Shown here in pieces: positions 8,188 through 16,138 of a DNA stretch of 64,000 nt. Under the pieces are notes generated by a model, which had not been told where the DNA came from, searched no databases, and saw nothing but the letters and a program-made list of their open reading frames with translations. The stretch's first letter is position 1, and each line of letters opens with the position of its first letter. The position numbers were made by a program, and so were the translations under genes. This DNA is from Alphaproteobacteria bacterium (lineage in GTDB: Bacteria > Pseudomonadota > Alphaproteobacteria > UBA6615), in contig JBDXCV010000006.1 of the NCBI GenBank assembly GCA_039980135.1, positions 1 through 64,000 of the forward strand. Reading direction: 5' to 3'.

Positions 8188-9033
8188 CTAGACCTTTGCG
8201 TGGGCGAAGTCCCAGTAGAGCCGCCGCGCCCGGCGGTAGACCGGTCCCGGCTGCAGTGCCCGATCTTCATACCGGATCACCGGCTGGACCTTGCCGTAAT
8301 TGCCGGAATTGAAGATCTCGTCCGCGTCGAGCAGTTCGCCGGTCTCGATCGTGCGCTCCTGCACCTCGATGCCGTCGTCACGTATCAACTGAATAAGCCG
8401 CTGGCGGGTGATGCCGTTGAGGAAAGAGCCGTTCGGCGCGGGCGTGATCGCCACGCCGTCGCGCACGATCCAGATGTTGGCGGTGGCGAACTCCGCGACA
8501 TGGCCCAGCGCATCGCGCATGACCGGGTTGTCGAAGCCGCGATCGCGGGCATCGATGATGGCGCGGGACGAGTTGGGGTAATGGCACGACGCCTTGGCGT
8601 CGGTCGGGGCGAGCTCGGGTCCGGGCCGGCGATAGGGGCTGAGGCAGCAGGAAAACCCGCCGCCGGCGGGCATGGGCGCCTCGAAAACGGTCAAAACGAA
8701 CCGGGTGCTGTCCGGGTCGGGCGCGAGCAGGCCCATCCCGGCATCCGCGTAGAGCATGGGGCGTATATAAAGCTCGGCGTCGCGGCCGAAGCGGGCCACA
8801 CCGTCGAGCGCGACCTGCTGGATGTCGCCGGCCGAGAGCGGCGCGTTCATGTGCAGGGCGGCGGCTGAATTGACCACCCGCTGACAGTGGCGGTCGAGAT
8901 CGGGGGTGACCCCCTCGAAGGCGCGGGCACCGTCAAACGCGATCGAGCCGAGCCAGATGGCATGGGAGGTGGCGCCGATCACCGGCACGTTGCCGTCCTG
9001 CCAGTCGCCGTCGATAAAGGTGAGTGCGGCCAA
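8188..9033 (-). CDS. Class IV (branched-chain type) aminotransferase
   Basis: A 281-residue fold-type IV PLP enzyme. The PLP lysine is probably Lys147 in TDAKASCHYPNSSRAI, and the phosphate-binding and substrate loops appear as LNGITRQRLIQL and FNSGNYGKVQPV. Length and motif order fit IlvE-like enzymes, which transfer the amino group between glutamate and branched-chain 2-oxo acids; related D-amino acid and aromatic transaminases share the fold, so substrate is not certain. The usual GT...G near the second phosphate contact is replaced by SGNYGKV, which points to a divergent subgroup rather than the canonical biosynthetic IlvE. Confidence 0.85.
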   Translation of the reverse strand: MAALTFIDGDWQDGNVPVIGATSHAIWLGSIAFDGARAFEGVTPDLDRHCQRVVNSAAALHMNAPLSAGDIQQVALDGVARFGRDAELYIRPMLYADAGMGLLAPDPDSTRFVLTVFEAPMPAGGGFSCCLSPYRRPGPELAPTDAKASCHYPNSSRAIIDARDRGFDNPVMRDALGHVAEFATANIWIVRDGVAITPAPNGSFLNGITRQRLIQLIRDDGIEVQERTIETGELLDADEIFNSGNYGKVQPVIRYEDRALQPGPVYRRARRLYWDFAHAKV

Positions 9034-9160
9034 CGGTCGCTCCGGATCGGGAAAGTGAGGCGACAGGATAGCGCCATCGCTCGGGCGGGCGCGAGACTTC
9101 TCTTGCCCCCGTCATGGCCGGGGCCTTTACGAAGCCGGGCGGTGAACGCATATTCCGCCT

Positions 9161-9742
9161 ATGGCGATATTGAAAATAGCCCGCATGGGCCACCCGATTC
9201 TGCGCACCCGCGCCGCCGAGGTCCCTGACCCGACCGCGCCCGAGGTCGCGCGGCTGGTCGATGCGATGATCGAGACCATGGACGATGCCGACGGGACCGG
9301 GCTGGCCGCGCCCCAGGTGCATATGCCCTGGCGGATCGTGGTCTACAAGGTCGAGGCCGGCCGGGTGGCGGCGGACGAAGAGGAAGAGGGCGAGGCCGGC
9401 GGCGTGCCCCTGACGGTGCTGGTAAACCCCGTGGTCACGCCGGTGGGCGAGGAGACCAATCTGGATTTCGAGGCCTGCCTGTCGGTGCCGGGCATGGCAG
9501 GTGTCGTGCGCCGCCACGACAACGTGCAGGTGACCTATCAGACATTGGCGGGCGAGGAGATATCCTTCGACGCGGAAGGTTTCCACGCCCGGGTGATCCA
9601 GCATGAATGCGACCATCTCGACGGGGTTCTGTATCCCAGCCGGATCGAGGACATGTCCCAGTTCGGCTTCGTCGAGGAGCTGAGCAAGGGGCAGGCGGAA
9701 GAAACGGGCGAAAGCGATGCGGGCGGCGAGAATGCCAACTGA
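9161..9742 (+). CDS. def: Peptide deformylase
   Basis: A 193-residue metalloenzyme that removes the formyl group from the N-terminal Met of new proteins. All three family motifs are present: GTGLAAPQ (45-52), EACLS (104-108, with the metal ligand Cys106) and HECDH (148-152). A small departure is Ala105, where most members have Gly. A charged insertion (ADEEEEGEAGG, about 71-81) before the second motif and an acidic tail are unusual but do not touch the active site. The stop overlaps the start of the COQ9 gene by 11 bases, which suggests translational coupling. Confidence 0.95.
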   Translation: MAILKIARMGHPILRTRAAEVPDPTAPEVARLVDAMIETMDDADGTGLAAPQVHMPWRIVVYKVEAGRVAADEEEEGEAGGVPLTVLVNPVVTPVGEETNLDFEACLSVPGMAGVVRRHDNVQVTYQTLAGEEISFDAEGFHARVIQHECDHLDGVLYPSRIEDMSQFGFVEELSKGQAEETGESDAGGENAN

Positions 9743-10403
9743 CGCGCCGCATATGGCAGCCGAACGCCGCGCCATCCTTGACGCGCTGCTGCCCCATGTA
9801 CCCTTCGACGGCTGGTCGGCGAAGTCGCTGCGGCGCGCCGGCGGAGATGCCGGGCTCGACCCGGCTATCGTGAAACTCGCCTTCCCCGGCGGGATGACGG
9901 AGATCATCGGGCACTGGAGCGAGGCGGCCGACCGGACGATGGTCGCCGCCTATGCGGACGAGAACGGCGACGAGATGCGGTTCCGCGAGCGGATCACGTT
10001 TCTGGTGCACGCGCGGATCGCGGCCGTGGCCGAGCACCGCGAAGCGGTCCGCCGCGCGCTCACATATCTGACGCAACCCCAACATGGCGGCACGGGGCTG
10101 CGCCTGCTTTACCGGACGGTGGACGAGATGTGGTACGCGGCGGGCGACCGGGCGACCGATTTCAATTTCTATACCAAGCGGCTGACCCTGGCCGGGGTCT
10201 ATTCCTCGACGTTGCTGTACTGGATCGATGACGCGTCCGACGACAGCGAGGCGACCTGGAAGTTCCTCGATCGGCGCATCGCGGGTGTGATGCGCATTCC
10301 CAAGCGGCGCGAAAATCTACGCCGCGCGGGTTCCTATCTGCCGAACCCGAAGCGCTTCGCCCGGCTGGTGTCGGAACGCCTGCGCGAGGGCGGGGTCGGC
10401 TGA
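9732..10403 (+). CDS. COQ9 family ubiquinone biosynthesis protein
   Basis: A 223-residue protein of the COQ9 family, lipid-binding helical proteins with a TetR-like fold that help the COQ7/UbiF-type hydroxylation step of ubiquinone synthesis at the membrane. The N-terminal region carries a degenerate TetR-like helix-turn-helix (GWSAKSLRRAGGDAGLDPA), and the conserved RTVDEMWYAAGDRATDFNFYTKR block is the family hallmark. The start at 9732 is inside the end of def; the earlier GTG/ATG at 9717 is less likely. Pairing with def is probably by convenience of transcription. Confidence 0.9.
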   Translation: MPTDAPHMAAERRAILDALLPHVPFDGWSAKSLRRAGGDAGLDPAIVKLAFPGGMTEIIGHWSEAADRTMVAAYADENGDEMRFRERITFLVHARIAAVAEHREAVRRALTYLTQPQHGGTGLRLLYRTVDEMWYAAGDRATDFNFYTKRLTLAGVYSSTLLYWIDDASDDSEATWKFLDRRIAGVMRIPKRRENLRRAGSYLPNPKRFARLVSERLREGGVG

Positions 10404-10434
10404 TTCGGTACGGGATATCCTGAATCCGGATCGT

Positions 10435-10450
10435 CACGGTTTCGACCGTG
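10435..10450 (+). terminator. UUCG-capped hairpin after the COQ9 gene
   Basis: CACGGT-TTCG-ACCGTG is a perfect 6-bp stem with a very stable UUCG tetraloop, 32 bases after the COQ9 stop. There is no T-run behind it, so it may protect the 3' end or slow RNA decay instead of ending transcription. Confidence 0.4.
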
Positions 10451-10507
10451 CCGATATCGGCTCCCTCGCTGGTGCGGGAATCGTCGAAGAAATTTCTCTG
10501 GCGACTG

Positions 10508-10621
10508 ATGTCGATCAACCCGCTGTGCCGGTTTACCTGCGAGTCTTGTGGGAAGGTTGCTCATGCCCATATTCGCAAGCATGCCCATCTTGAGGCGAAC
10601 GCCAACAAACCCGGACGCTGA
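10508..10621 (+). CDS. Possible 37-residue Cys/His-rich small protein
   Basis: A short reading frame (ATG at 10508, TGA at 10619-10621) codes for a basic peptide with three cysteines (CRFTCESCGK) followed by four evenly spaced histidines (AHAHIRKHAH), a composition that could bind a zinc or iron ion. The same frame is open upstream to a stop at 10421, with GTG codons at 10448 and 10472 as possible earlier starts (FLWRLMSINPLC would then precede). No strong ribosome binding site is visible. It ends 57 bases before the Sel1-repeat gene. I do not recognise a family, and chance is possible at this length. Confidence 0.35.
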   Translation: MSINPLCRFTCESCGKVAHAHIRKHAHLEANANKPGR

Positions 10622-10678
10622 GACTTGTCCGGCAACGGCTGCATCAAGTGTCTGGATGCCTACAGGGAGCCCCGACAG

Positions 10679-11509
10679 ATGATCACAATCCGGCGTCTTG
10701 CTCTGGTTCTCGTATTGGCGCTATTGGCCGGCAGCCTTGTCGGTGCGTCTGTCCCGGATCAGGCCGCGCAGGCCCAGAGCGGTCAGGCGGTGCCAGCGCC
10801 CGGCGCGCGCTCGCCGCTCAGCCCGCCCGAGACCGACAAGGAACAGGCCGCGGCCTTCAAACGCGGATACGAGGCCTATTATCGCGGTGAATACGAACAG
10901 GCGGCGGCGATCTGGGCCCGGCTGGCCGATCAGGGTCACGTCAAATCGATGAACAACATCGGCACCATGTACGCCCAGGGCAAGGGCGTGAGCCGGAATT
11001 ATTCGCTCGCGGCCTTCTACTACCGGCGCGCGGCCGCCCTGAACGATGCCCGCGCGGCCTATAATCTTGCCATCGCCTACGAACGCGGGCGGGGCGTCGT
11101 GCAGGACGACGCCGAGGCCGTCGCCTGGTATCGCAAGGCTGCCGATCGCGGTCTCGTCGAGGCGATGAATGCGATGGCCTGGATCTATGCCACGTCGCCC
11201 GATCTTAAGGTCCGCGATGGCGCCGAGGCCGTCCGTTGGGCGCAGCGTGCGCTGCAGCGCAAGACATCATCGAAAAGCCTGGCGACCCTGGCCGCCGCGC
11301 AAGCGGAACTCGGCGAATATCGCCGGGCCGTGGCCACCATCGATCAGGCGATTGCCTATATGCGGCGCGAGGAAAGCCGCGCCGGACTGCTCGGGGCCTC
11401 GGAGTACGAGTTCATCGGTCTGCTGCGCCAGGTCGGGCGCACCGATGACCTGTTCGACCTTCTCGAACGGCGGGAGTTCTACGCCAACGGCCAGGCGACC
11501 CGGGACTAG
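10679..11509 (+). CDS. Secreted Sel1-repeat (TPR-like) protein
   Basis: A 276-residue protein with an N-terminal signal peptide (ITIRRLALVLVLALLAGSLVGAS, then an Ala/Gln-rich cleavage region) and a series of Sel1-like repeats between about residues 70 and 200 (MYAQGKGVSRNYSLAAFYYRRAA; AYERGRGVVQDDAEAVAWYRKAA). Such helical repeats are periplasmic protein-protein scaffolds. The ATG at 10679 was chosen because GGGAG at 10665-10669 sits 9 bases before it; a TTG at 10625 would add 18 residues before the signal peptide. Function is otherwise unknown. Confidence 0.85.
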   Translation: MITIRRLALVLVLALLAGSLVGASVPDQAAQAQSGQAVPAPGARSPLSPPETDKEQAAAFKRGYEAYYRGEYEQAAAIWARLADQGHVKSMNNIGTMYAQGKGVSRNYSLAAFYYRRAAALNDARAAYNLAIAYERGRGVVQDDAEAVAWYRKAADRGLVEAMNAMAWIYATSPDLKVRDGAEAVRWAQRALQRKTSSKSLATLAAAQAELGEYRRAVATIDQAIAYMRREESRAGLLGASEYEFIGLLRQVGRTDDLFDLLERREFYANGQATRD

Positions 11510-11561
11510 GGCGCTGACGGGCACGATCCTCTCAAACGCTCTTACGCAGGCACGTGTCCTG

Positions 11562-12797
11562 TTACCCGGCCGCCTGCAGCCGCGTCACCGGCCGGTCGTC
11601 GATCGACATGTGGATCGCCGCTGAGATGAAACCCAGCGCGATCGCGATCCACCAGACGGTTTCGTAGGAGCCGGTCGCGTCGAACACGCGCCCGCCGAGC
11701 CAGACGCCGAGGAATGCGCCGATCTGGTGGCTGAGGAAGACGATCCCGAACAAGGTTGCCATATAGCGGGTGCCGAAGATCTGCGCGACGAGGCCGCTCG
11801 TGAGCGGCACCGTCCCGAGCCAGAGAAAGCCGATGGCCGCCGCGAAGATCATCACGCCGGCCGTGCTGGGGGGCGTGATGACGAAGGCGAGGATCGCCAC
11901 AGAGCGCATCGTGTAGAGGCCGGAAAGCAGGTGCTTCTTGCGGTAGCGGCCGCCGAGCCAGCCGAACCCCCACGAGCCGATGCCGTTGCACACGGCGATG
12001 ACGACCAGCGCGGTCGCCGCCAGCCTGGGCGTGAAGGCCAGGTCGCCGAGATAGGCCGGCAGGTGGACGGCGATGAAACGGACGTGGAAGCCGCAGACGA
12101 AGAACCCGACGATCAACAGGATATAGCCGGAATTGCTGCGCGCCTCGATGAGCGCTTCGCCGAGTTTCTGCGTCGATGGTGCCTCCACGCTGGTGCTGCT
12201 CATCCGTCGGATGGCCAGCGCCAGCGGGACGATGAAGCTGACGATGCAGGCGACCGCGATCAGCGCGACGGGCCACCCATAGGCGGAGATCATCTGCTGG
12301 CTGAAGGGCACGATGAGGAACTGGCCGAGCGTGCCGCAGGCCGTCACCGTGCCGAGCCACACGCTGCGCTTCTCGGCGCTGACATTGCGACTGACGATCG
12401 ACAGGACCAGCGGCATGCCGGTCGCGGCTGCGGCGATGCCGACCAGGAACCCGGCGTTCACGAACATCGTCACCGGTGTGACCGATTGGGACATCAGCGC
12501 GAGGCCGACGACGTACAGCAGGCCGCCCGCCCCCAGCACCCGGGGTGCCCCCCATTTGTCCGCGACCGCCGCGACGAATGGCGTCGTCAGGCCGATGATG
12601 AGCGCCTGCCCGGCGAGCGCCAGCGATAGAATCTCGCGACCCCACCCCTGTTCGACACTGATCGGCAACATGTACAGGCCGAAGGTCTGCTGGATGCCGG
12701 CGGAAATGACGATGACAGCCAGTGCACTGGCGAGAATGATCCAGGTCGCGCGACCCCGCGCGGCGCCGCTGTCAGGCGTTGCGGCGTTCCCGGTCAT
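11562..12797 (-). CDS. MFS transporter (monocarboxylate/OFA-like)
   Basis: A 411-residue major facilitator superfamily permease with twelve hydrophobic segments, N-terminal half roughly 20-200 and C-terminal half 230-400, split by a charged loop (RRMSSTSVEAPSTQK). The MFS loop 2-3 motif appears as ADKWGAPRVLG and its C-terminal counterpart as GWLGGRYRKKH. The opening GIQQTFGLYMLPISVEQGWGRE is typical of the MFS branch that includes oxalate/formate and monocarboxylate carriers. The substrate is not predictable. It lies 49 bp downstream of purK on the same strand but is unlikely to be functionally linked. Confidence 0.88.
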   Translation of the reverse strand: MTGNAATPDSGAARGRATWIILASALAVIVISAGIQQTFGLYMLPISVEQGWGREILSLALAGQALIIGLTTPFVAAVADKWGAPRVLGAGGLLYVVGLALMSQSVTPVTMFVNAGFLVGIAAAATGMPLVLSIVSRNVSAEKRSVWLGTVTACGTLGQFLIVPFSQQMISAYGWPVALIAVACIVSFIVPLALAIRRMSSTSVEAPSTQKLGEALIEARSNSGYILLIVGFFVCGFHVRFIAVHLPAYLGDLAFTPRLAATALVVIAVCNGIGSWGFGWLGGRYRKKHLLSGLYTMRSVAILAFVITPPSTAGVMIFAAAIGFLWLGTVPLTSGLVAQIFGTRYMATLFGIVFLSHQIGAFLGVWLGGRVFDATGSYETVWWIAIALGFISAAIHMSIDDRPVTRLQAAG

Positions 12798-12846
12798 TTC
12801 ACTGATCGATTCGCGAGCCGGCCAACGCCGGGAAAGCTGTTTGCAA

Positions 12847-13956
12847 TCATCCGCTGAACGTCTTCCCCAACCGCGTCACATGGCCCATCTTGCGGCCGGG
12901 ACGGGTCTCGGTCTTGCCGTAGAGGTGCAGCCGCGCCTGCGGGTCGGCGACAATCTCCTGCCAACTCTCCACATCGTCGCCGATGAGGTTCTTCATCACC
13001 GCGTCGCAGCGCCGCGTCGGGTCGCCGAGCGGCAGGCCGCAGATGGCGCGGACGAGCTGCTCATACTGGCTTGTGCGCCCGGCATCGATGCTCCAGTGGC
13101 CCGAATTATGCGGCCGGGGGGCGACCTCGTTGACCAATACATCGCCGCCGGCTGTGACAAACATCTCGACCGCCAGCAGGCCGATCACGCCGAGGCCTTC
13201 GCAGAGCCGGATGGAGATATCGCGCGCCTTGTCGGAGACGGCTTCGGGGATCATAGCCGGGACGATGGTCTCGTCGAGGATGTGGTTGCGGTGACGGTTC
13301 TCGACCGGCACGAAGGCCGCCGTCTCGCCGCTCATGGTGCGGGCGACGATGACCGAGATTTCCATGTCGAAATCGACGAAGCCTTCGAGGATGCCGCCGT
13401 CTGTATTCGGTCCCGCACCGCTGTCGGCCCAGGCCTGTTCGGGGTCGGTGGCCGCGTCGATGCCGACCTGCCCCTTGCCGTCATAGCCGAAGCGCACGGT
13501 CTTCAGGACCGAGGGCGCGCCGATCTCGGCGATGGCGTCCTTGAGTTCGGCCGCATTTGTGGCGGCGCGGAAGGGCGCCGTGGCGATGCCCAGTTCGTTG
13601 GCGAAGGTCTTTTCGCGGAGACGGTTCTGGGCCACGGCCTGCACGGACGGAGAGGGGTGCACGGGCGCTTGGCCGGCGATCCGTTCGAGGGTCGCGATGG
13701 GCACGTTCTCGAACTCGAGCGTTGCGACGTCGATGTCGGCGGCGAACGCATTCAGCGCTTCCGTGTCGTCGAAGGCGGCGATGGTTGTCCGGGTCGCGAT
13801 CTGGGCGGCGGGTTCGTCCGCGCTTTGGCAGAAGATGTGGCAACGGTAGCCGAGATTGGCCGCCGCGAGCACCGTCATGCGGCCGAGCTGGCCACCGCCG
13901 AGAATGCCGATTGTGGCGCCCGGCAAGACCGGTGCGTTTTTATCAGCAGCCGGCAC
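12847..13956 (-). CDS. purK: N5-carboxyaminoimidazole ribonucleotide synthase
   Basis: An ATP-grasp enzyme (369 residues from the chosen start) that joins bicarbonate to 5-aminoimidazole ribonucleotide in purine synthesis, feeding PurE. The N-terminus begins with the nucleotide motif TIGILGGGQLGRM, and the central ATP-grasp region includes PSVLKTVRFGYDGKGQ and the C-terminal NEVAPRPHNSGHWSID. The start is uncertain: a GTG 4 bases after the purE stop gives a usual-length N-terminus, whereas an ATG at 14019 would overlap purE by 59 bases and add 21 Arg/Pro-rich residues. The purE-purK order is canonical. Confidence 0.93.
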   Translation of the reverse strand: MPAADKNAPVLPGATIGILGGGQLGRMTVLAAANLGYRCHIFCQSADEPAAQIATRTTIAAFDDTEALNAFAADIDVATLEFENVPIATLERIAGQAPVHPSPSVQAVAQNRLREKTFANELGIATAPFRAATNAAELKDAIAEIGAPSVLKTVRFGYDGKGQVGIDAATDPEQAWADSGAGPNTDGGILEGFVDFDMEISVIVARTMSGETAAFVPVENRHRNHILDETIVPAMIPEAVSDKARDISIRLCEGLGVIGLLAVEMFVTAGGDVLVNEVAPRPHNSGHWSIDAGRTSQYEQLVRAICGLPLGDPTRRCDAVMKNLIGDDVESWQEIVADPQARLHLYGKTETRPGRKMGHVTRLGKTFSG

Positions 13957-13960
13957 GATT

Positions 13961-14455
13961 TCAGGCGGAGTCGGTCGGCGCGTCGGCAACCGCGTCGGTC
14001 TGTTTCGCGCGCCACGCATCGAGGGCTTTCGTCACAGCCTGGTCTTCGAGACCGACAACGGAAGCGGCCAGCAATGCGGCGTTGATTGCGCCCGCGCGGC
14101 CGATGGCCAATGTGCCGACAGGGACGCCGGCGGGCATCTGGACGATGGACAGCAGGCTGTCCATGCCGGAAAGCGCCTTGCTCTCCACCGGCACACCGAA
14201 CACCGGCAGGCTGGTCATCGCGGCGGTCATGCCGGGTAGATGGGCGGCCCCGCCTGCGCCGGCGATGATCACCTTCAGGCCGCGTTCGCGCGCGGCCCTG
14301 GCATATTCGGTCATGCGGTCAGGGGTGCGATGGGCGGAGACGATCCGGACCTCGTGCGCGACCCCAAGGGCCTCGAGGGTCTCGGCGGCGTGGCGCATGG
14401 TCTCCCAGTCGGACTGGCTTCCCATGATGATCCCGACAACCGGCGCATCGGCCAT
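13961..14455 (-). CDS. purE: N5-carboxyaminoimidazole ribonucleotide mutase
   Basis: A 164-residue class I PurE, which moves the carboxyl group of N5-CAIR to C4 in purine synthesis. Family motifs are at the N-terminus, [12 protein letters not shown] (9-20) and [10 protein letters not shown] (39-48), followed by the glycine-rich [11 protein letters not shown]; all are in the usual positions. The C-terminal 15 residues (VADAPTDSA) are a short extension. It is the first gene of the purEK unit and its leader faces that of the divergent GGDEF gene. Confidence 0.96.
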   Translation of the reverse strand: MADAPVVGIIMGSQSDWETMRHAAETLEALGVAHEVRIVSAHRTPDRMTEYARAARERGLKVIIAGAGGAAHLPGMTAAMTSLPVFGVPVESKALSGMDSLLSIVQMPAGVPVGTLAIGRAGAINAALLAASVVGLEDQAVTKALDAWRAKQTDAVADAPTDSA

Positions 14456-14671
14456 GATTCGCTCCTTTTGGGGGCTTGGGCCCCGGAAAGGCGGGGATTA
14501 TAGGAGTGCGGACCGGTGTGGCAAGCGCGCCGAAGCCGATTTGGGCTTATTCGGCGGTTTCGCGACATAACGCAAAGATTTGTTAACCACTTTCGGAATA
14601 GTGTCGGGCAGCGTATTTTTGTGGCAATCCAGTTATTTGCCGGCCTTTGGTATCTCCCCGACGGGGTTTGG

Positions 14672-15421
14672 ATGAAGATCGAACGCACGCAATCCGGCCG
14701 CACCAACGCGGCGAAACCGGTCCGCGCCACGGAGCAGGCGGCGCAGGCCGCGCAGGCTTACGGTGCCGCGGGTGCCGAACAGGCCGATGGGCCGCGACCG
14801 TCCGGCGATGTCGCGACGATTGCCGGGCTGACCGAGGCGGACCTCACGCCGAAGGTTCGCCAGGCTCTCGATCTGCTGATGACCGAAGTCCAGCGGATGC
14901 GCGAGGAACTGAGCCAGGCGCGGCACCGGATCAACTATCTCGAGAAGCTGGCGGATGAAGACACTCTGGTGCCGGTGGCAAACCGCCGCGCCTTCGTGCG
15001 AGAGATGAGCCGCATGGTGGCCTATGCCGAGCGTTACGGTTCGGGTTCAAGCGTCCTCTACTTCGATATCGACGGGTTCAAGGAAATCAACGATCAGCAC
15101 GGCCACGCGGCGGGCGACGCCGCGTTGCGGCAGATCGCCGAATTGCTGGCCGAGAATGTGCGCGAGTCCGATATCGTCGGCCGGCTCGGCGGCGACGAGT
15201 TCGGCGTGATCCTTGCCCAGGCCTCCCCCGAGGTCGCGGCCGAGAAGGCCGCCTCCCTGTCGGCCCTGATCGCCACCACGCCGGTGGATTGGGAGGGCAC
15301 TGCGATCAAGTTGTCGGTATCCTACGGCGTCTATTCCTTCTCCGGTTCGGAGGATGCGGGCGAGGCGCTGCAGCGCGCCGACCAGGCGATGTACGAACAA
15401 AAGCAGGGCCGCGCCTCGTAA
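14672..15421 (+). CDS. Diguanylate cyclase (GGDEF domain)
   Basis: A 249-residue soluble protein that should make cyclic di-GMP from two GTP. The C-terminal GGDEF domain is complete, with the active-site motif GGDEF intact and the inhibitory I-site RxxD (RESD) exactly five residues before it, so feedback inhibition by c-di-GMP is expected. A coiled coil (KVRQALDLLMTEVQRMREELSQARHRI region) precedes it and could set the dimer. The first 50 residues are Ala/Gln-rich and have no known domain. Start chosen at ATG 14672; the open frame extends to 14516 without a better site. It may supply the signal for LapG-type control at 25 kb, but this is inference. Confidence 0.92.
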   Translation: MKIERTQSGRTNAAKPVRATEQAAQAAQAYGAAGAEQADGPRPSGDVATIAGLTEADLTPKVRQALDLLMTEVQRMREELSQARHRINYLEKLADEDTLVPVANRRAFVREMSRMVAYAERYGSGSSVLYFDIDGFKEINDQHGHAAGDAALRQIAELLAENVRESDIVGRLGGDEFGVILAQASPEVAAEKAASLSALIATTPVDWEGTAIKLSVSYGVYSFSGSEDAGEALQRADQAMYEQKQGRAS

Positions 15422-15423
15422 TC

Positions 15424-15450
15424 TGTCCCGTGTGCGGGACATGTGATTTT
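15424..15450 (+). terminator. Weak hairpin terminator after the GGDEF gene
   Basis: TGTCCCG-TGTG-CGGGACA is a perfect 7-bp stem at 15424-15441 just behind the GGDEF stop, followed after five bases by TTTT. It lies in the short gap between two convergent genes. The T-run is short, so termination is only possible. Confidence 0.4.
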
Positions 15451-15668
15451 CAGGCGATGATATCCGGCAGCAGCTCGTTCTCGATCTGCAGGATTTCGTC
15501 TTTCAGACCGAGTTTTCTCTTTTTCAGGCGCTGCACCTGCAGTTGGTCGAACGGCTGCTCGTCGGTGATGCGGGCGATCACGTCGTCCAGGTCCCGGTGC
15601 TCGCTCAACAATTCGCCGAGGCGGTGGCGCAGGGCGTCCTGGTCCGGGGTGGTGTTGTCGTCCGACAC
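15450..15668 (-). CDS. DUF465 (YdcH-like) small coiled-coil protein
   Basis: About 72 residues from a GTG start at 15668, with the DUF465 pattern: a helix ending HRDLDDVIARI, a short acidic/aromatic turn (DEQPFDQLQ) and a lysine-rich helix LKKRKLGLKDEILQIE. The family is small, cytoplasmic and of unknown role. The open frame continues to 15773, but the extra N-terminal residues are Arg-rich and unlike the family, so the GTG is preferred; its ribosome site is weak. A second DUF465 gene is divergent, 225 bp away. Confidence 0.75.
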   Translation of the reverse strand: MSDDNTTPDQDALRHRLGELLSEHRDLDDVIARITDEQPFDQLQVQRLKKRKLGLKDEILQIENELLPDIIA

Positions 15669-15893
15669 GTTGCGCGTCCGATTTCTGCGGGTTTTGGCTG
15701 TCTCCGAGTGGAGAGTATAGCAGGACGGTGCCCGCCATGTGCGGGCGCGTGGCGAACGCTTCTCCACAATCATCCCAGCTGCGGTCCGGCATCGTGCCTT
15801 TTCAAGCCGGGGTGAATCGGCCTAGCATTCGACTGTCATTGAAATGACATTTCGGCTTCGAGACCCTCTGAACAAGACCGGGAGAAGTGATAC

Positions 15894-16061
15894 ATGCCCA
15901 TGGATGCCAGGATCGACAACCTCAAGCGCAAGCACGCCAATCTGGATCAGGAAATCGGCGGCGAGGAGCAGCGCCCCATTCCCGATCAGGCCACGATATC
16001 CGAGTTGAAGAAGGAAAAGCTCAAGCTGAAGGATGCGATCACGAGCCTCGAGGAGGCTTGA
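15894..16061 (+). CDS. DUF465 (YdcH-like) small protein, second copy
   Basis: A 55-residue protein (MPMDARIDNLKRKHANLDQE at the N-terminus, ISELKKEKLKLKDAITSLEE near the C-terminus) with the same helix-turn-helix coiled-coil pattern as the copy on the other strand. GGGAGAAG at 15880-15887 precedes the ATG by six bases, a strong ribosome site. Its own intrinsic terminator follows 25 bases after the stop, so it is a single-gene transcript. Function unknown. Confidence 0.85.
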   Translation: MPMDARIDNLKRKHANLDQEIGGEEQRPIPDQATISELKKEKLKLKDAITSLEEA

Positions 16062-16085
16062 CCGGTTTCAAAACAGGTTAGGTAA

Positions 16086-16116
16086 AAAGGCGGCTCGTGA
16101 GAGCCGCCTTTTTTTT
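16086..16116 (+). terminator. Bidirectional intrinsic terminator
   Basis: AAAGGCGGCTC-GTGA-GAGCCGCCTTT (11-bp perfect stem) followed by five more Ts. The A-run on the left arm makes it work on the - strand too, so it serves both the + strand DUF465 gene and the - strand acyl-CoA synthetase that ends at 16139. Confidence 0.9.
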
Positions 16117-16138
16117 GGGGACTGCCGTCCGAGATGCG

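Noticed and set aside
14581-14596. CtrA site TTAACCACTTTCGG before the GGDEF gene
   Set aside because: Only one half-site; the second TTAA is missing.
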